A DNA stretch of 37,055 bases from Ruminococcus sp. (GCF_019417665.1 NZ_DXUU01000028.1:1-37055); one strand, 5' to 3'. Positions 27,347-35,966 are shown, counted from the first letter of the stretch. Program-made: numbers and translations. Notes: generated by a model not told the origin, from the sequence alone.

Positions 27347-29260
27347 TTATTGTGCCGGAGATTCCCCTGCTGCTGGAGGTTCTGTTGCTGCCGGAGGTTC
27401 TGCCGGGATGGTAGTCTGCGCCGGAGGTTCTGTTTCCGCCGGAGGTTCTGTCGTAGGCGGTTCAGTAGTCTCCGGAATTGGATTGTTGGCATAATACACA
27501 GTGACCATATAGTTCTCATTCAGATTCACGGTATCACCCGGAGCGACATCTGTTTCCTGACCGTTCTTGGTGATGACAACACGGATAATACCGCCGTTGC
27601 TGTAACCTTGGTTTTCTTCCGATATAGTAGTATATGGGATGCGCAGTTCATCCAGCTTCTGTGAATAGGAGTTTACACCATAGCCCGAATAAGACGGAAG
27701 CTGGACGGTTGCTGGACCTTTGCTGACCTGTACCTTTACGGGACGGGAGGAATCAAAAGTCGCACCGGCTTCGTATTCCTGCCAACAGATCTGACCGGCA
27801 GCATATTCATCGCTGAACACTTCCTCCACGTCAAAAGAGATCCAGGAGGCATACTGACTCTTCTGGTTTTCGAAGTTCTTCCCCAGGAGACTTGGCATAA
27901 TGCTGTCGCCGCTGGCTTCTTCTGTGGTAGCAGTTTCTGTTTCCGCAGGAAGTGTATCCTGAGTCACAGTCGTAGTCTGCAATGCAGAAGATTCCTCGCC
28001 GCTGTCGAAGAGATCGCCTGCAAAGACAAAGACGCAAATAAGTAACACCAGCAACAGGACGATACCCACAATAATAGGCACCTTCAGTCGATCCACTGCC
28101 CCGGCTTTCTGAGGTGCGTCATAGTCCTCTTCCTGATAGTCATCATAGGCATAGTCATCGGAATAACCTGTGTCATAGTCGGTATATTCCTGTTCCTCAT
28201 AGCCATTGTAAGATTCATCGGCATAGGGCACCTGATTTTGAGGCTCATAGTTCTGACCATAGCCTGGGTCATAGCCGCCGTAAATCATATCCTCCTCTGC
28301 GGCATGTTCATCAAAAAGGCATGTCACAAGCTCCGTCACTGTCTGGGTACGCTCAGAACCGTTTAGATTCAGCCCCTGCATAATGGTATTGGACACATGG
28401 CGGGGTACATTGGTGTTGAGTACAGCCGGTGCCACCAGATTATCATTTTCCATACGGCTGATGGCAGAAGGCGGCATAGATCCGGTGAGGACACGATAAA
28501 TCACGGCGCAGACGGCATAGACATCCGTCCAAGTACCCTGCCTGCCATTTGCTGCGTACTGTTCCGGCGCAGCGTAGCCGTTGTAGATCTCGCACTCTAG
28601 CTCCGTATTGGCAGTACGCACTGCCGCAATAGAAAAGGCAGTGAGAATCAGTTCCCCTTTTTCCGTCACATAGATGGTATCCGGTGAAATGGCACGGTGT
28701 ACCACGCCGGAATTATGCAGCAGGCTTAAGGTAGTCATGAGAGGCGGCAGCATCCGGGACAGCTGTCCCCAGGTCAGCTCCCCGGCATTGTCCTTCAGGT
28801 AGTCCACAAAGCGGATACCGCCCACATATTCATCTACCACATAAGTTGTATTATTTTCTGCAAAGAGATCCACTACGGTGCTCACATGTACCTGACCCCG
28901 TAAGCGTGCCAGGGATTTATGCAGCTCTGTGAATTCTGCCATAAGTGCCTTATACTGCGCCAAACGTGCCGGAATGACGCTGATGACCGGCGAGCCGGTG
29001 ACACGGTTGCAAAGGTTATGTGGCATATACTCCCGCAGCAGCACCTTACAACCAATGGATTGATCATAAGCGAGATAGGTGACGCCTTCGCCGTTTGCGG
29101 AAAGCGCGACGCCTACGATATAACGCTGATTCAGCTGTGTACCTGGAATAATAAAAGACGGGTCACTCGGAGATTGGTCATAATATCCGCAGTTCGGGCA
29201 GACACCCCCGGAAAATTCCGTGCGTTCCATACAGCCAAAGCATAGTTTCCGTTCTCCCAA
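27347..29260 (-). CDS. PASTA-domain membrane protein with a pseudokinase domain
   Basis: 637 residues. 7-24: zinc ribbon CFGC...CPNC. 46-315: Ser/Thr kinase fold that has lost catalysis: the VAIK lysine is Arg76 (VLLREYMP), HRD is His188-Arg-Ala190 with Ser192 and Thr195 in place of the catalytic-loop Lys and Asn, and DFG is Ala208-Phe-Ser210. The fold markers APE (231-233) and Asp246 in TDVYA remain. 320-385: acidic Tyr-rich linker; 393-414: membrane segment; 450-515 and 517-592: two PASTA-like domains outside the cell; tail of TEPPA-type repeats. PASTA domains bind peptidoglycan fragments or lipid II in related kinases. The start is TTG at 29260 with AGGAGG 7 bases before it; the first ATG would remove the zinc ribbon. 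It has its own promoter, leader hairpin and terminator. A signalling or scaffold role is inferred. Confidence 0.9.
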   Translation of the reverse strand: MGERKLCFGCMERTEFSGGVCPNCGYYDQSPSDPSFIIPGTQLNQRYIVGVALSANGEGVTYLAYDQSIGCKVLLREYMPHNLCNRVTGSPVISVIPARLAQYKALMAEFTELHKSLARLRGQVHVSTVVDLFAENNTTYVVDEYVGGIRFVDYLKDNAGELTWGQLSRMLPPLMTTLSLLHNSGVVHRAISPDTIYVTEKGELILTAFSIAAVRTANTELECEIYNGYAAPEQYAANGRQGTWTDVYAVCAVIYRVLTGSMPPSAISRMENDNLVAPAVLNTNVPRHVSNTIMQGLNLNGSERTQTVTELVTCLFDEHAAEEDMIYGGYDPGYGQNYEPQNQVPYADESYNGYEEQEYTDYDTGYSDDYAYDDYQEEDYDAPQKAGAVDRLKVPIIVGIVLLLVLLICVFVFAGDLFDSGEESSALQTTTVTQDTLPAETETATTEEASGDSIMPSLLGKNFENQKSQYASWISFDVEEVFSDEYAAGQICWQEYEAGATFDSSRPVKVQVSKGPATVQLPSYSGYGVNSYSQKLDELRIPYTTISEENQGYSNGGIIRVVITKNGQETDVAPGDTVNLNENYMVTVYYANNPIPETTEPPTTEPPAETEPPAQTTIPAEPPAATEPPAAGESPAQ

Positions 29261-29295
29261 AGCGATACCTCCTATTTTTCTTCATTGCTAATTGG

Positions 29296-29326
29296 GCAGG
29301 ATAATACGCCCCCAGGCGAATCCTGC
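29296..29326 (-). promoter_or_regulatory. leader hairpin of the pseudokinase mRNA
   Basis: GCAGGAT and ATCCTGC (29326-29320 and 29302-29296 on the minus strand) pair perfectly, with an inner CGCC/GGCG. It begins within a few bases of the predicted transcription start and ends about 20 bases before the ribosome site. It may stabilise the mRNA or be a regulatory site. Confidence 0.5.
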
Positions 29327-29333
29327 ACATTTT

Positions 29334-29362
29334 ATTCTACCAGTAACACGAATGGATGTCAA
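29334..29362 (-). promoter_or_regulatory. sigma-A promoter of the pseudokinase gene
   Basis: On the minus strand TTGACA (29362-29357) and TAGAAT (29339-29334) are separated by 17 bp, 74 bp before the TTG start. Confidence 0.8.
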
Positions 29363-29456
29363 CTGTTTTTCGGTAATTTCCTGGCATTCCAGCTTAAATT
29401 GTAGCCATTTGTAACATTTTTGATACTGTTTCGGCACAATACAAGGGTAAATATCA

Positions 29457-29485
29457 GACGGACGAACACAGTTCGCCCCTACAAT
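29457..29485. repeat. REP-like hairpin element, copy 2
   Basis: GACGGACGAACACAGTTCGC followed by CCCTACAAT. CGAAC pairs with GTTCG around a short loop. It shares the GGxCGA...CGCCCCTACA plan with the element 55 bp further on. It lies in the gap between the PLP-enzyme operon and the pseudokinase promoter. Confidence 0.5.
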
Positions 29486-29512
29486 TGTACAATTACAGAA
29501 TTGCCGGGAATC

Positions 29513-29539
29513 TGCGGGCGGATGATATCCGCCCCTACA
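29513..29539. repeat. REP-like hairpin element, copy 3
   Basis: GGGCGGATGATATCCGCCCC followed by TACA: GGGCGGAT and ATCCGCCC pair perfectly around a minimal loop. Same plan as the copies at 27256 and 29457. No U-tract follows, so it is not a classic terminator, although it could protect the 3' end of the operon mRNA ending at 29571. Confidence 0.55.
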
Positions 29540-29570
29540 GGTGTCAGGGGTTACGTGGAAACCGTTCCCC

Positions 29571-30845
29571 TCAAAGGGAAATCAGACCCTGTTCCAGAAG
29601 CTTCTGTGCCGCAAGGAGAATGCCGATCTTGCCGGAAGTGTAGGTAATACCGCCCTGCATCCAGACGGCAAAGGGTTCCCGGATGGGTGCATCGGCAGAC
29701 AACTCAATGGACGCACCCATGGTAAATGCGCCTGCCGCCATAATGACCTTACTGGTATAACCGGGCATATCCCACGCCTCGGGTACCACAAATGCATCTA
29801 CTGGCGATCCCTGCTGGATACCCTGACAGAATGCAGTCAAACGCACCTCATCCCCCAGTTGGATGGCTTCCACAATATCGCCACGCTCCTCGCCCACCTT
29901 TGGGTAGCAGGAAAATCCCAGCTGACCGAACAATGCCGCTGCAAAATCCGCTGTTTTCAGGGCACTTGCGGTCGTATCCGGAGCATGGAAAAAGCCCAGA
30001 TACAGCTCCCGGTTCATATCCAGTGTACAGCCTACTTCCTTGCCCATACCGATACAAGTGAGCCGTTCGGCGCACTGCTGCACCAGTTCCTTCTTCCCAG
30101 CAATATAACCGCCGGTGCGTGCAATGCCGCCGCCCACATTTTTGATCATGGAGCCGATCATGAGATCGCATCCCACCTGTACCGGCTCACGTGTCTCCAC
30201 AAATTCCCCATAACAGTTATCCACCATAATGACTGCCTCCGGGTTTGTATTGCGTACCAGCTTTGCTAGACGTTCGATCTGCGGCGTGGTCAGTGCCGGG
30301 CGGAGAGAATATCCCCGGGAACGCTGGATATATGCCACCTTTGCACCCCGGACTGCTTCGGGTACTGCGTCATAATCCGGCGTACCGTCTGCCAGAAGAG
30401 GAACTTCCTCGTACTGCACGCCGAAATTTTTCAGGGAACCGCTTTTTTCATCCCCGGTCAGACCAATGACGCCCTCCAACGTATCGTAGGGACGTCCTGT
30501 CAGGGAAACCATCTTATCCCCGGTACGCAGGATACCGAAGAGTGCCACGCTCAGTGCATGGGTACCGGAGACGAAATTGTGACGTACCAGCGCATCCTCT
30601 GTGCCAAATGTATTGGCTACCACCTGATCGAGGACTTCCCTGCCCTGATCGCCGTAGCCGTAGCCTGTGGTGCCGTAGAAGCACGGCTCACTGACACGGC
30701 TCTTCTGAAAGGCTGCCAGTACCTTTGCCCCGTTATAGGCGGCGTTTTCTTCTATTTTCGCAAAGTCATCCCGACAGCGTTCCTCTGCCTGTTCCGCTGC
30801 TTCCAGCAGACGGTCGTCCAGAGGGAAAAATTCCTGTATTTCCAT
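29571..30845 (-). CDS. methionine gamma-lyase family PLP protein (aluminium-resistance family)
   Basis: 424-residue PLP-dependent fold-type I protein of the family annotated as methionine gamma-lyase or aluminium resistance protein (YnbB-like). Visible: GYGYGDQGRE (61-70), FVSGTHALSVALFG (91-104), the cofactor Asp209 in MVDNCYGEF, and the Schiff-base Lys235 in GSMIKNVGGGI. The true substrate is not established, so the gamma-lyase name should be held loosely. AAAGGAGC precedes the ATG. It is the last gene of a tightly packed minus-strand operon; only 3 bases separate it from the GNAT gene. Confidence 0.9.
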   Translation of the reverse strand: MEIQEFFPLDDRLLEAAEQAEERCRDDFAKIEENAAYNGAKVLAAFQKSRVSEPCFYGTTGYGYGDQGREVLDQVVANTFGTEDALVRHNFVSGTHALSVALFGILRTGDKMVSLTGRPYDTLEGVIGLTGDEKSGSLKNFGVQYEEVPLLADGTPDYDAVPEAVRGAKVAYIQRSRGYSLRPALTTPQIERLAKLVRNTNPEAVIMVDNCYGEFVETREPVQVGCDLMIGSMIKNVGGGIARTGGYIAGKKELVQQCAERLTCIGMGKEVGCTLDMNRELYLGFFHAPDTTASALKTADFAAALFGQLGFSCYPKVGEERGDIVEAIQLGDEVRLTAFCQGIQQGSPVDAFVVPEAWDMPGYTSKVIMAAGAFTMGASIELSADAPIREPFAVWMQGGITYTSGKIGILLAAQKLLEQGLISL

Positions 30846-30848
30846 GGA

Positions 30849-31634
30849 TCACAGTGCTCCTTTCTCTTGTTCCTCTTTTTGGATATCCTGTCGCTCCAGC
30901 ACATATTCCGAGGCGATCTCCTGAAAGCCGATCTCCCGGTAAAAACTGATGCGTACATCCAGTGCGAACAGTACTGCCTGTTTCCCCTGCTGTGCCAGCT
31001 GTGCGGCTGTCCAGCGGAGAAAATCCCGGGCGTATCCACTGCCACGCTGGGCACGTCTGGTTGCCACCTGTCCCACCAGAACGTAATCCTTCCAGTCGTA
31101 GATCAGCGTCAGGGTGGAGCTGTTCTTATAGGTCAGCACCCGGCTCATACCATGGCGGCAGCGATGGGATACATCCGTCAGCCACAGGGAATATTCCAGC
31201 AGATTGGGAAAGCCCTCCTGCAGGATCTCGTAGACATCCTGCAATTTCGGCGCTGTATCCACGTCCTCCGGGCAGAACTGCTCCGAAGTCGCCGCAGGCG
31301 TCAGGGCAAATGCTGCACGGTGCAGCTTCTGGTAATTGGGTATCTGTCCCAGTGCATCCAGCAAAAAGGGCGGACATTCCACACGGAATGGCAGATGCAT
31401 GGCAGTAAAGGCGCAGATTTCCTCCGCAGCCACGTTCTCCTCCGCACAGATCAGGAGCGTGGCATTGAACAGGAACATCCAGCCCCTTCCCTCCGGGGAT
31501 GTCACCCGGAAAAAACGGCAGAAATCATAGGTACCGCCGTATGCTTTCTGGTAGGCAAGCATCTGTCTGCCACGCCAGCTCTGTTCCAGAAAGGCAATCT
31601 CTCCGGCAGTAAACGATGTGATTTGTTGTATCAT
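30849..31634 (-). CDS. GNAT-family N-acetyltransferase
   Basis: 261 residues. The C-terminal half (about 120-250) has the GNAT pattern: DVYEILQEGFPNL helix, LVGQVATRRAQRGSGYARDFLRW with the acetyl-CoA loop RRAQRGSGYAR, and LFALDVRISFYREIGFQEI near the end. The N-terminal 110 residues may be a divergent or inactive second domain. I start at 31634, five bases after the preceding stop; the longer frame would overlap the M42 gene by 50 bases. The ribosome site is weak, so translation probably depends on coupling. Substrate unknown. Confidence 0.85.
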   Translation of the reverse strand: MIQQITSFTAGEIAFLEQSWRGRQMLAYQKAYGGTYDFCRFFRVTSPEGRGWMFLFNATLLICAEENVAAEEICAFTAMHLPFRVECPPFLLDALGQIPNYQKLHRAAFALTPAATSEQFCPEDVDTAPKLQDVYEILQEGFPNLLEYSLWLTDVSHRCRHGMSRVLTYKNSSTLTLIYDWKDYVLVGQVATRRAQRGSGYARDFLRWTAAQLAQQGKQAVLFALDVRISFYREIGFQEIASEYVLERQDIQKEEQEKGAL

Positions 31635-31639
31635 AAGGA

Positions 31640-32674
31640 TTATACTTCTTCCATGAGTTTTTCCAGTAAGATGGGAATGAGCCTTGCGCAAGCGTCCAGA
31701 TCTGTCAGGTCTGCCAGACAGGACGGCGAGTGGAGATAGCGGCAGGGCAGGGATACTGCCAGCGTGCGCACGCCTCCACGGCTCACATGAATGGCACCGC
31801 TGTCATTGCCTCCGGCGATACGGGACTTTGTCTGACAGGGAATGCCCTCTGCCTTGCAGATCTCAAAAGCAAGACGGTACATCTCCCGATCGTAAATGGT
31901 ACTGCGATCCATGAAGGATACCACAGGACCGCCGCCCAGACTGCATACTCTGGCATCCCCCTCAGCCCCGGCAATATCCGCCGCTGTAGTTGCCTCCAGT
32001 ACCAATGCGAATTCCGGTGCAATAGTATATGCCGCAGCCTTTGCCCCACGCAGTCCGATCTCCTCCTGCACCAGAAATGCCGCAGTGAAATCATAGGGCA
32101 CATCCTGTTCCAGCAGATGCAGAAGCAGTGCACATCCGGCACGGTCGTCAATTGCCTTGCTGCATATGCGGTTATTCCCCATCTCCCGGAAATCCGGTGC
32201 AAAATAGGCATAGGTGCCCTCGGTGATGCCGGCAAGCTTCCGTACCTCTTCCCCGGAAGATGCGCCGATATCCAGCGTCAGGCTGCTGAATTTGGGCAGT
32301 GCATCCTTTTCCTCCTTGGAAAGCAGATGCACTGGCTTTGCACCAATGACACCGGGAATCCGTTCCCTGCCCACCAGTACCTGCCGTCCCATGGTCACAG
32401 CTGCATCCACGCCGCCTACCGGTGCGATACACAGGGTACCGTCTCCGTTGATGTGGGTCACGATAATCCCTACCTCGTCCATATGGGCGCTGATCATCAG
32501 CTTATGAGGGGCACGATTTCTGCCGTGCTTCTGTACCAGCAGACTGCCCAGAGGGTCGATCTCCCAGGAGACATGGTCGGTCTGCTCCAGAACGTGGATA
32601 ATATACTCCCGGACAGCCCCCTCATCGCCGGATACGGCACAGAGATCGCATAATTCTTTCAAATGTTTCAGCAT
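31640..32674 (-). CDS. M42 family metallo-aminopeptidase (copy 1)
   Basis: 344-residue cytosolic peptidase of the glutamyl/tetrahedral aminopeptidase family. Metal and catalytic motifs are visible: SAHMDEVG, the bridging KAIDDRAG, the general base pair QEEIGLRGA, LEATTAAD and the final histidine in YLHSPS. The ATG at 32674 is chosen because AGGAGG lies 8 bases before it; the GTG three codons upstream overlaps that site. It overlaps the second M42 gene by 7 bases. Two M42 peptidases in a row may form mixed complexes or split substrate ranges. Confidence 0.93.
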   Translation of the reverse strand: MLKHLKELCDLCAVSGDEGAVREYIIHVLEQTDHVSWEIDPLGSLLVQKHGRNRAPHKLMISAHMDEVGIIVTHINGDGTLCIAPVGGVDAAVTMGRQVLVGRERIPGVIGAKPVHLLSKEEKDALPKFSSLTLDIGASSGEEVRKLAGITEGTYAYFAPDFREMGNNRICSKAIDDRAGCALLLHLLEQDVPYDFTAAFLVQEEIGLRGAKAAAYTIAPEFALVLEATTAADIAGAEGDARVCSLGGGPVVSFMDRSTIYDREMYRLAFEICKAEGIPCQTKSRIAGGNDSGAIHVSRGGVRTLAVSLPCRYLHSPSCLADLTDLDACARLIPILLEKLMEEV

Positions 32675-33687
32675 GTTCCGCACCTCCTGAGATACGCCGC
32701 CAGCAGCTCGCCTGTTTCTCTCACATCCGAAATCTGAATCACCTCAGAGGGCGTATGCATATAGCGCAATGGAATGGAAACCGTTCCTGCACAGACGCCG
32801 CCTCTTGTGACGGAGAACCGGTCTGCATTCGTTCCCGTCATACCGGACATGACCTCCGGCTGCCATGGGATATGCTCCCCTTCTGCCGCAGCGATCAGTG
32901 CATCTGTTACCCCACGGGACAGGGACGGCGAGATACCGATCATGGGACCGCCGCCCATTTTGCCGCACTTCACCGGGTCGTCCCCATGTCCCAGTGCAAA
33001 AGTCACATCTACGGCAAGGGCAATGTCCGGGTCGATGGTATATGCACCGATGGTGGCACCACGTTCTCCCGTCTCCTCCTGTGTGGAAAAGAGGACGCTG
33101 ACGGAACAGGGCAGTGCTTCCCCTGCAACCAGTTCCAGTGCGTACAGAATCGCCGCCATACCGCAGCGGTCGTCCAGAGAACAGCCGGCTACCCTGCCGT
33201 ATTCCATGGCACGCAGGGGCATATCAAAGGATACGCTGTCTCCCGGTGCGATCCACTGTTCCAGCTCCGATTTTGCATAGCCTGTATCAATGGCAAGCTC
33301 CGTGACGGAGAGCACATGCTCCTCACCGCCCTGCAAATGGGGCGGCATACAGCAGATCACCCCGGGAATTTCCCGTTTGCCGTGGAGCATTACACGCTGT
33401 GCCGGCATGAGACGATAGTCCATACCCCCTGCATTGCCCACCCGGACAAAGCCGTCCTCGGTGATAGCTGTCACCAGAAAGCCCACCTGATCCATATGGG
33501 CATCCAGAAGTACATGGGGCTTTTCCGGGCTGCGCTCCCCCAGAATCCCCAAGACGTTGCCCTGGGTGCATTCCACCTGATCGCAATAAGGTTCCAGAAG
33601 TGCAGCGGCAGTCTGTGCAATGGGCATCTCACTGCCGGAAACACCGGCAGGAGCAGTCAGCTGGGTCAGTACTGTGATAAAATCCAT
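32668..33687 (-). CDS. M42 family metallo-aminopeptidase (copy 2)
   Basis: 339 residues, related to the next gene but clearly diverged. Motifs: DAHMDQVGF, GCSLDDRCGM, STQEETGERGA, AVDVTFALGHG and YMHTPSE, giving the full dinuclear metal set (with Asp in AVDVT where copy 1 has Glu in LEATT). It begins 3 bases after the murD stop, with AAGGAG just upstream inside murD. M42 enzymes trim short peptides in the cytosol. Confidence 0.93.
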   Translation of the reverse strand: MDFITVLTQLTAPAGVSGSEMPIAQTAAALLEPYCDQVECTQGNVLGILGERSPEKPHVLLDAHMDQVGFLVTAITEDGFVRVGNAGGMDYRLMPAQRVMLHGKREIPGVICCMPPHLQGGEEHVLSVTELAIDTGYAKSELEQWIAPGDSVSFDMPLRAMEYGRVAGCSLDDRCGMAAILYALELVAGEALPCSVSVLFSTQEETGERGATIGAYTIDPDIALAVDVTFALGHGDDPVKCGKMGGGPMIGISPSLSRGVTDALIAAAEGEHIPWQPEVMSGMTGTNADRFSVTRGGVCAGTVSIPLRYMHTPSEVIQISDVRETGELLAAYLRRCGTC

Positions 33688-33690
33688 ATC

Positions 33691-35082
33691 TCAGTGCAGC
33701 TCCTTTACCAGATTTTTGTAGTGAATACCACGTGCCTCGAAGTTGGGATACAGATCGAAGCTGGCACATGCCGGAGAAAGTGTCACAATATCCCCGGACT
33801 TTGCACGCTTCCGTGCCTCCTGCACTGCCTCTTCCATGGAGCTGACATGTACCAGTTCCGGTGCGCCCTCCTGATAATACTGGCTGCCACGGATGGCAGC
33901 TTCGATCTTCTCCGCAGTGACACCCATGAGGAGCACCAGCTTTACCTGCTGGCAGACCGTATCCGCCATGGGTTCAAAGGGAATTTTCTTGTCATAGCCG
34001 CCCATAATGACAATGAGCTTCTGGGAGAAGGAACGCAGTCCGGCGAGAACTCGTGTGGGACTTGTGGCGATACTGTCGTTATACCACTTCACGCCGTCCA
34101 GTTCCCGGACGAATTCAATGCGATGCTCCACGCCGCCGAAGTTCTTTGCCACGTACTGAATATCCTCCACAGAAACCGTCCCCCAGACCGCATCAATGGC
34201 TGCCAGATAGTTTTCCACATTATGCATCCCTGGAATGCGGATATCGTCCTTGTGTACCACAGGCGTTACGCTGTCCTGTTCCGTATAGCAGAGCATGCCG
34301 TCCTCCCGGAGGAAAGTGCCGTATTCCGGCTTTGTGCGGCGTGAGAAGGTGGTCAGCGTGCCGCGTACCATGGATGCCAGATTCATGGTGGGTTCGTTAT
34401 CCAGATTGAGTACCGTCCGGGAGAAGGCATCCTGATGGGCAATGAGGTTGGTCTTGGCGTAGATGTATTCCTCCATGGTGCCGTGAACGTCCAGATGATT
34501 GGGCGCAATATTGGTGATGACCGCCACATCCGGAGACTGGCGCATGGACAGCAGCTGGAAGCTGGACAGCTCCACCACAGCGGCGTCTTCTTCCCGGATA
34601 TTCTCAATGATGGGCAGCAGAGCACGCCCGATATTCCCGCCCTTGTGTACTCGGAATCCGGCACGGGACAGGAATTCGGAGATCAGCGTGGTAGTAGTAG
34701 TTTTTCCGTCAGAACCGGTGACGGCGTAGATCTTGCAGGGACACAGAGAGAAGAATACTTCCATCTCAGAAGTGATCACGACTCCGGCTTTTCGTGCCTC
34801 CTGTAGTTTTGCATTGTGATAGTACATACCCGGCGAACGGAATACCACATCGAAATCCGTCAGGCTATCGAGATAGGTCTCTCCCAGACGGAAGGAAACG
34901 CCCAGCGCCTGGAATTCGCCGTAAGCATCCCCCAGCTGTTCCGGGGACTTTCTGTCCAGCAGGGTCACGTCAATCCCCTTTTTACGGAACAAGCGGATGA
35001 TATCGCCGTTTGTGACGCCAGTGCCGATAAATGCCACACGGCTCTGCTGCATGGTTTCAAAAAAACGAGTGATGTTAGACAT
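33691..35082 (-). CDS. murD: UDP-N-acetylmuramoylalanine--D-glutamate ligase
   Basis: Cytosolic ATP-dependent ligase adding D-glutamate to UDP-MurNAc-L-Ala in peptidoglycan precursor synthesis. 463 residues with three domains: an N-terminal Rossmann-like UDP-binding domain (IGTGVTN, FRSPGM), the central ATPase domain with P-loop GSDGKTTT (123-130), VVELSSFQL and TNIAPNHLDVHG, and the C-terminal ligase domain with YNDSIATSPTR and SPACASFDLYPNFEARG. GGGAGGA precedes the ATG. Second gene of the cyclophilin operon. DapF and DapL, encoded upstream in the window, supply the next residue of the same precursor. Confidence 0.96.
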   Translation of the reverse strand: MSNITRFFETMQQSRVAFIGTGVTNGDIIRLFRKKGIDVTLLDRKSPEQLGDAYGEFQALGVSFRLGETYLDSLTDFDVVFRSPGMYYHNAKLQEARKAGVVITSEMEVFFSLCPCKIYAVTGSDGKTTTTTLISEFLSRAGFRVHKGGNIGRALLPIIENIREEDAAVVELSSFQLLSMRQSPDVAVITNIAPNHLDVHGTMEEYIYAKTNLIAHQDAFSRTVLNLDNEPTMNLASMVRGTLTTFSRRTKPEYGTFLREDGMLCYTEQDSVTPVVHKDDIRIPGMHNVENYLAAIDAVWGTVSVEDIQYVAKNFGGVEHRIEFVRELDGVKWYNDSIATSPTRVLAGLRSFSQKLIVIMGGYDKKIPFEPMADTVCQQVKLVLLMGVTAEKIEAAIRGSQYYQEGAPELVHVSSMEEAVQEARKRAKSGDIVTLSPACASFDLYPNFEARGIHYKNLVKELH

Positions 35083-35137
35083 ACTGGATTCCTCCCAAAT
35101 GTTACGGCAGTACTGCTGCCATTATGATACGGACAGC

Positions 35138-35174
35138 ACAGCAGGCACGCCCGACCCGGATACGTGCCTGCTGT
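35138..35174. other. strong hairpin between the cyclophilin gene and murD
   Basis: ACAGCAGGCACG (35138-35149) and CGTGCCTGCTGT (35163-35174) pair perfectly over 12 bp. No U-run follows on either strand, so it is more likely an mRNA stability or processing hairpin than a terminator. A second small hairpin GGCAG/CTGCC lies at 35105-35119. Confidence 0.55.
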
Positions 35175-35194
35175 AGACCATTCGCAATACAAAA

Positions 35195-35845
35195 TTATTC
35201 TGCGCTGCTGTCACCGTTCAAAAAATCGTTCATGGTGATCTGAACACGGGGATTGCCGTCGGCATCGTCGTCGATCATCTTGACTTCTTCCATAACAATG
35301 GGGCTGTTAGGAGAGGAGAGATCGCCGTCACTACCCAGGGAGCGTTCTACTTCCAGAAACGAATCCACAACCTCCATCCCCTCTGTCACCTCGCCGAAAG
35401 CGGCATATTTGCCATCCAGGAAGGTGCAGTCGTCGGAATAGCAGATGAAGAATTGGCTGGATGCGCTGTCGTTATCGTTGGAACGTGCCATGGATACGAC
35501 ACCCCTGGTGTGGGAAAGGCTATTTTCCACGCCATTTTCCGCAAATTCGCCCTTGATAGTCTCACTGCTGCCACCAGTACCGTTGCCGTTGGGGTCGCCG
35601 CCCTGTGCCATGAAGTCCTTGACTACACGGTGGAATGTCAAGCCGTCATAGAAACCGTCCTTCACGAGGTTCTCAAAATTTTCGCAGGTGATAGGTGCCA
35701 CATCGGGATGCAGCGTAATAACGAAGGAATCGCCGATTTCATCCGCAGAGCTATTCTTCGACTTGGAGCCGCAGCCGCCCAGTGTTCCCATAAGAAGTGT
35801 CGCACTGACACAGAGTGCCAGATATCTGAAAGCATGTTTTTTCAT
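35195..35845 (-). CDS. cyclophilin-type peptidyl-prolyl isomerase lipoprotein
   Basis: 216-residue exported lipoprotein: N-terminal MKKHAF with a hydrophobic core and lipobox LGGC (Cys25), then a Ser/Asn-rich spacer and a cyclophilin domain from about 40 to 190. Active-site residues are visible: FHRV with Arg73, MAQGGDP with Gln81, SSQFFI (Phe132) and FLDGKYAAFGEV. It should assist folding of secreted proteins on the outer face of the membrane. The C-terminal 30 residues are acidic and unusual for the family. First gene of the murD operon. Confidence 0.93.
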   Translation of the reverse strand: MKKHAFRYLALCVSATLLMGTLGGCGSKSKNSSADEIGDSFVITLHPDVAPITCENFENLVKDGFYDGLTFHRVVKDFMAQGGDPNGNGTGGSSETIKGEFAENGVENSLSHTRGVVSMARSNDNDSASSQFFICYSDDCTFLDGKYAAFGEVTEGMEVVDSFLEVERSLGSDGDLSSPNSPIVMEEVKMIDDDADGNPRVQITMNDFLNGDSSAE

Positions 35846-35933
35846 ATCAATTACCTTCCAATCATATTAGAATGATTTGCAGTTCCAGCTTTGGATCATA
35901 CACTATCCGTGCTGTCTGCACACGAATGAGATT

Positions 35934-35962
35934 ATTATAACACTTTTTGCGAGAGAATGCAA
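35934..35962 (-). promoter_or_regulatory. sigma-A promoter of the cyclophilin-murD operon
   Basis: On the minus strand TTGCAT (35962-35957) and TATAAT (35939-35934) are separated by 17 bp. The three 22-bp repeats lie immediately upstream (35967-36032). Confidence 0.75.
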
Positions 35963-35966
35963 GCAT

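Noticed and set aside
30558..31739. 393-codon open frame on the plus strand
   Set aside because: Antisense shadow of the PLP-family and GNAT genes; no ribosome site or recognisable motif.
32755..34344. 529-codon open frame on the plus strand
   Set aside because: It lies antisense to the M42 and murD genes, which have clear motifs and ribosome sites; the translation has no domain features and is rich in His/Cys/Arg, as expected for a shadow frame in GC-rich DNA.
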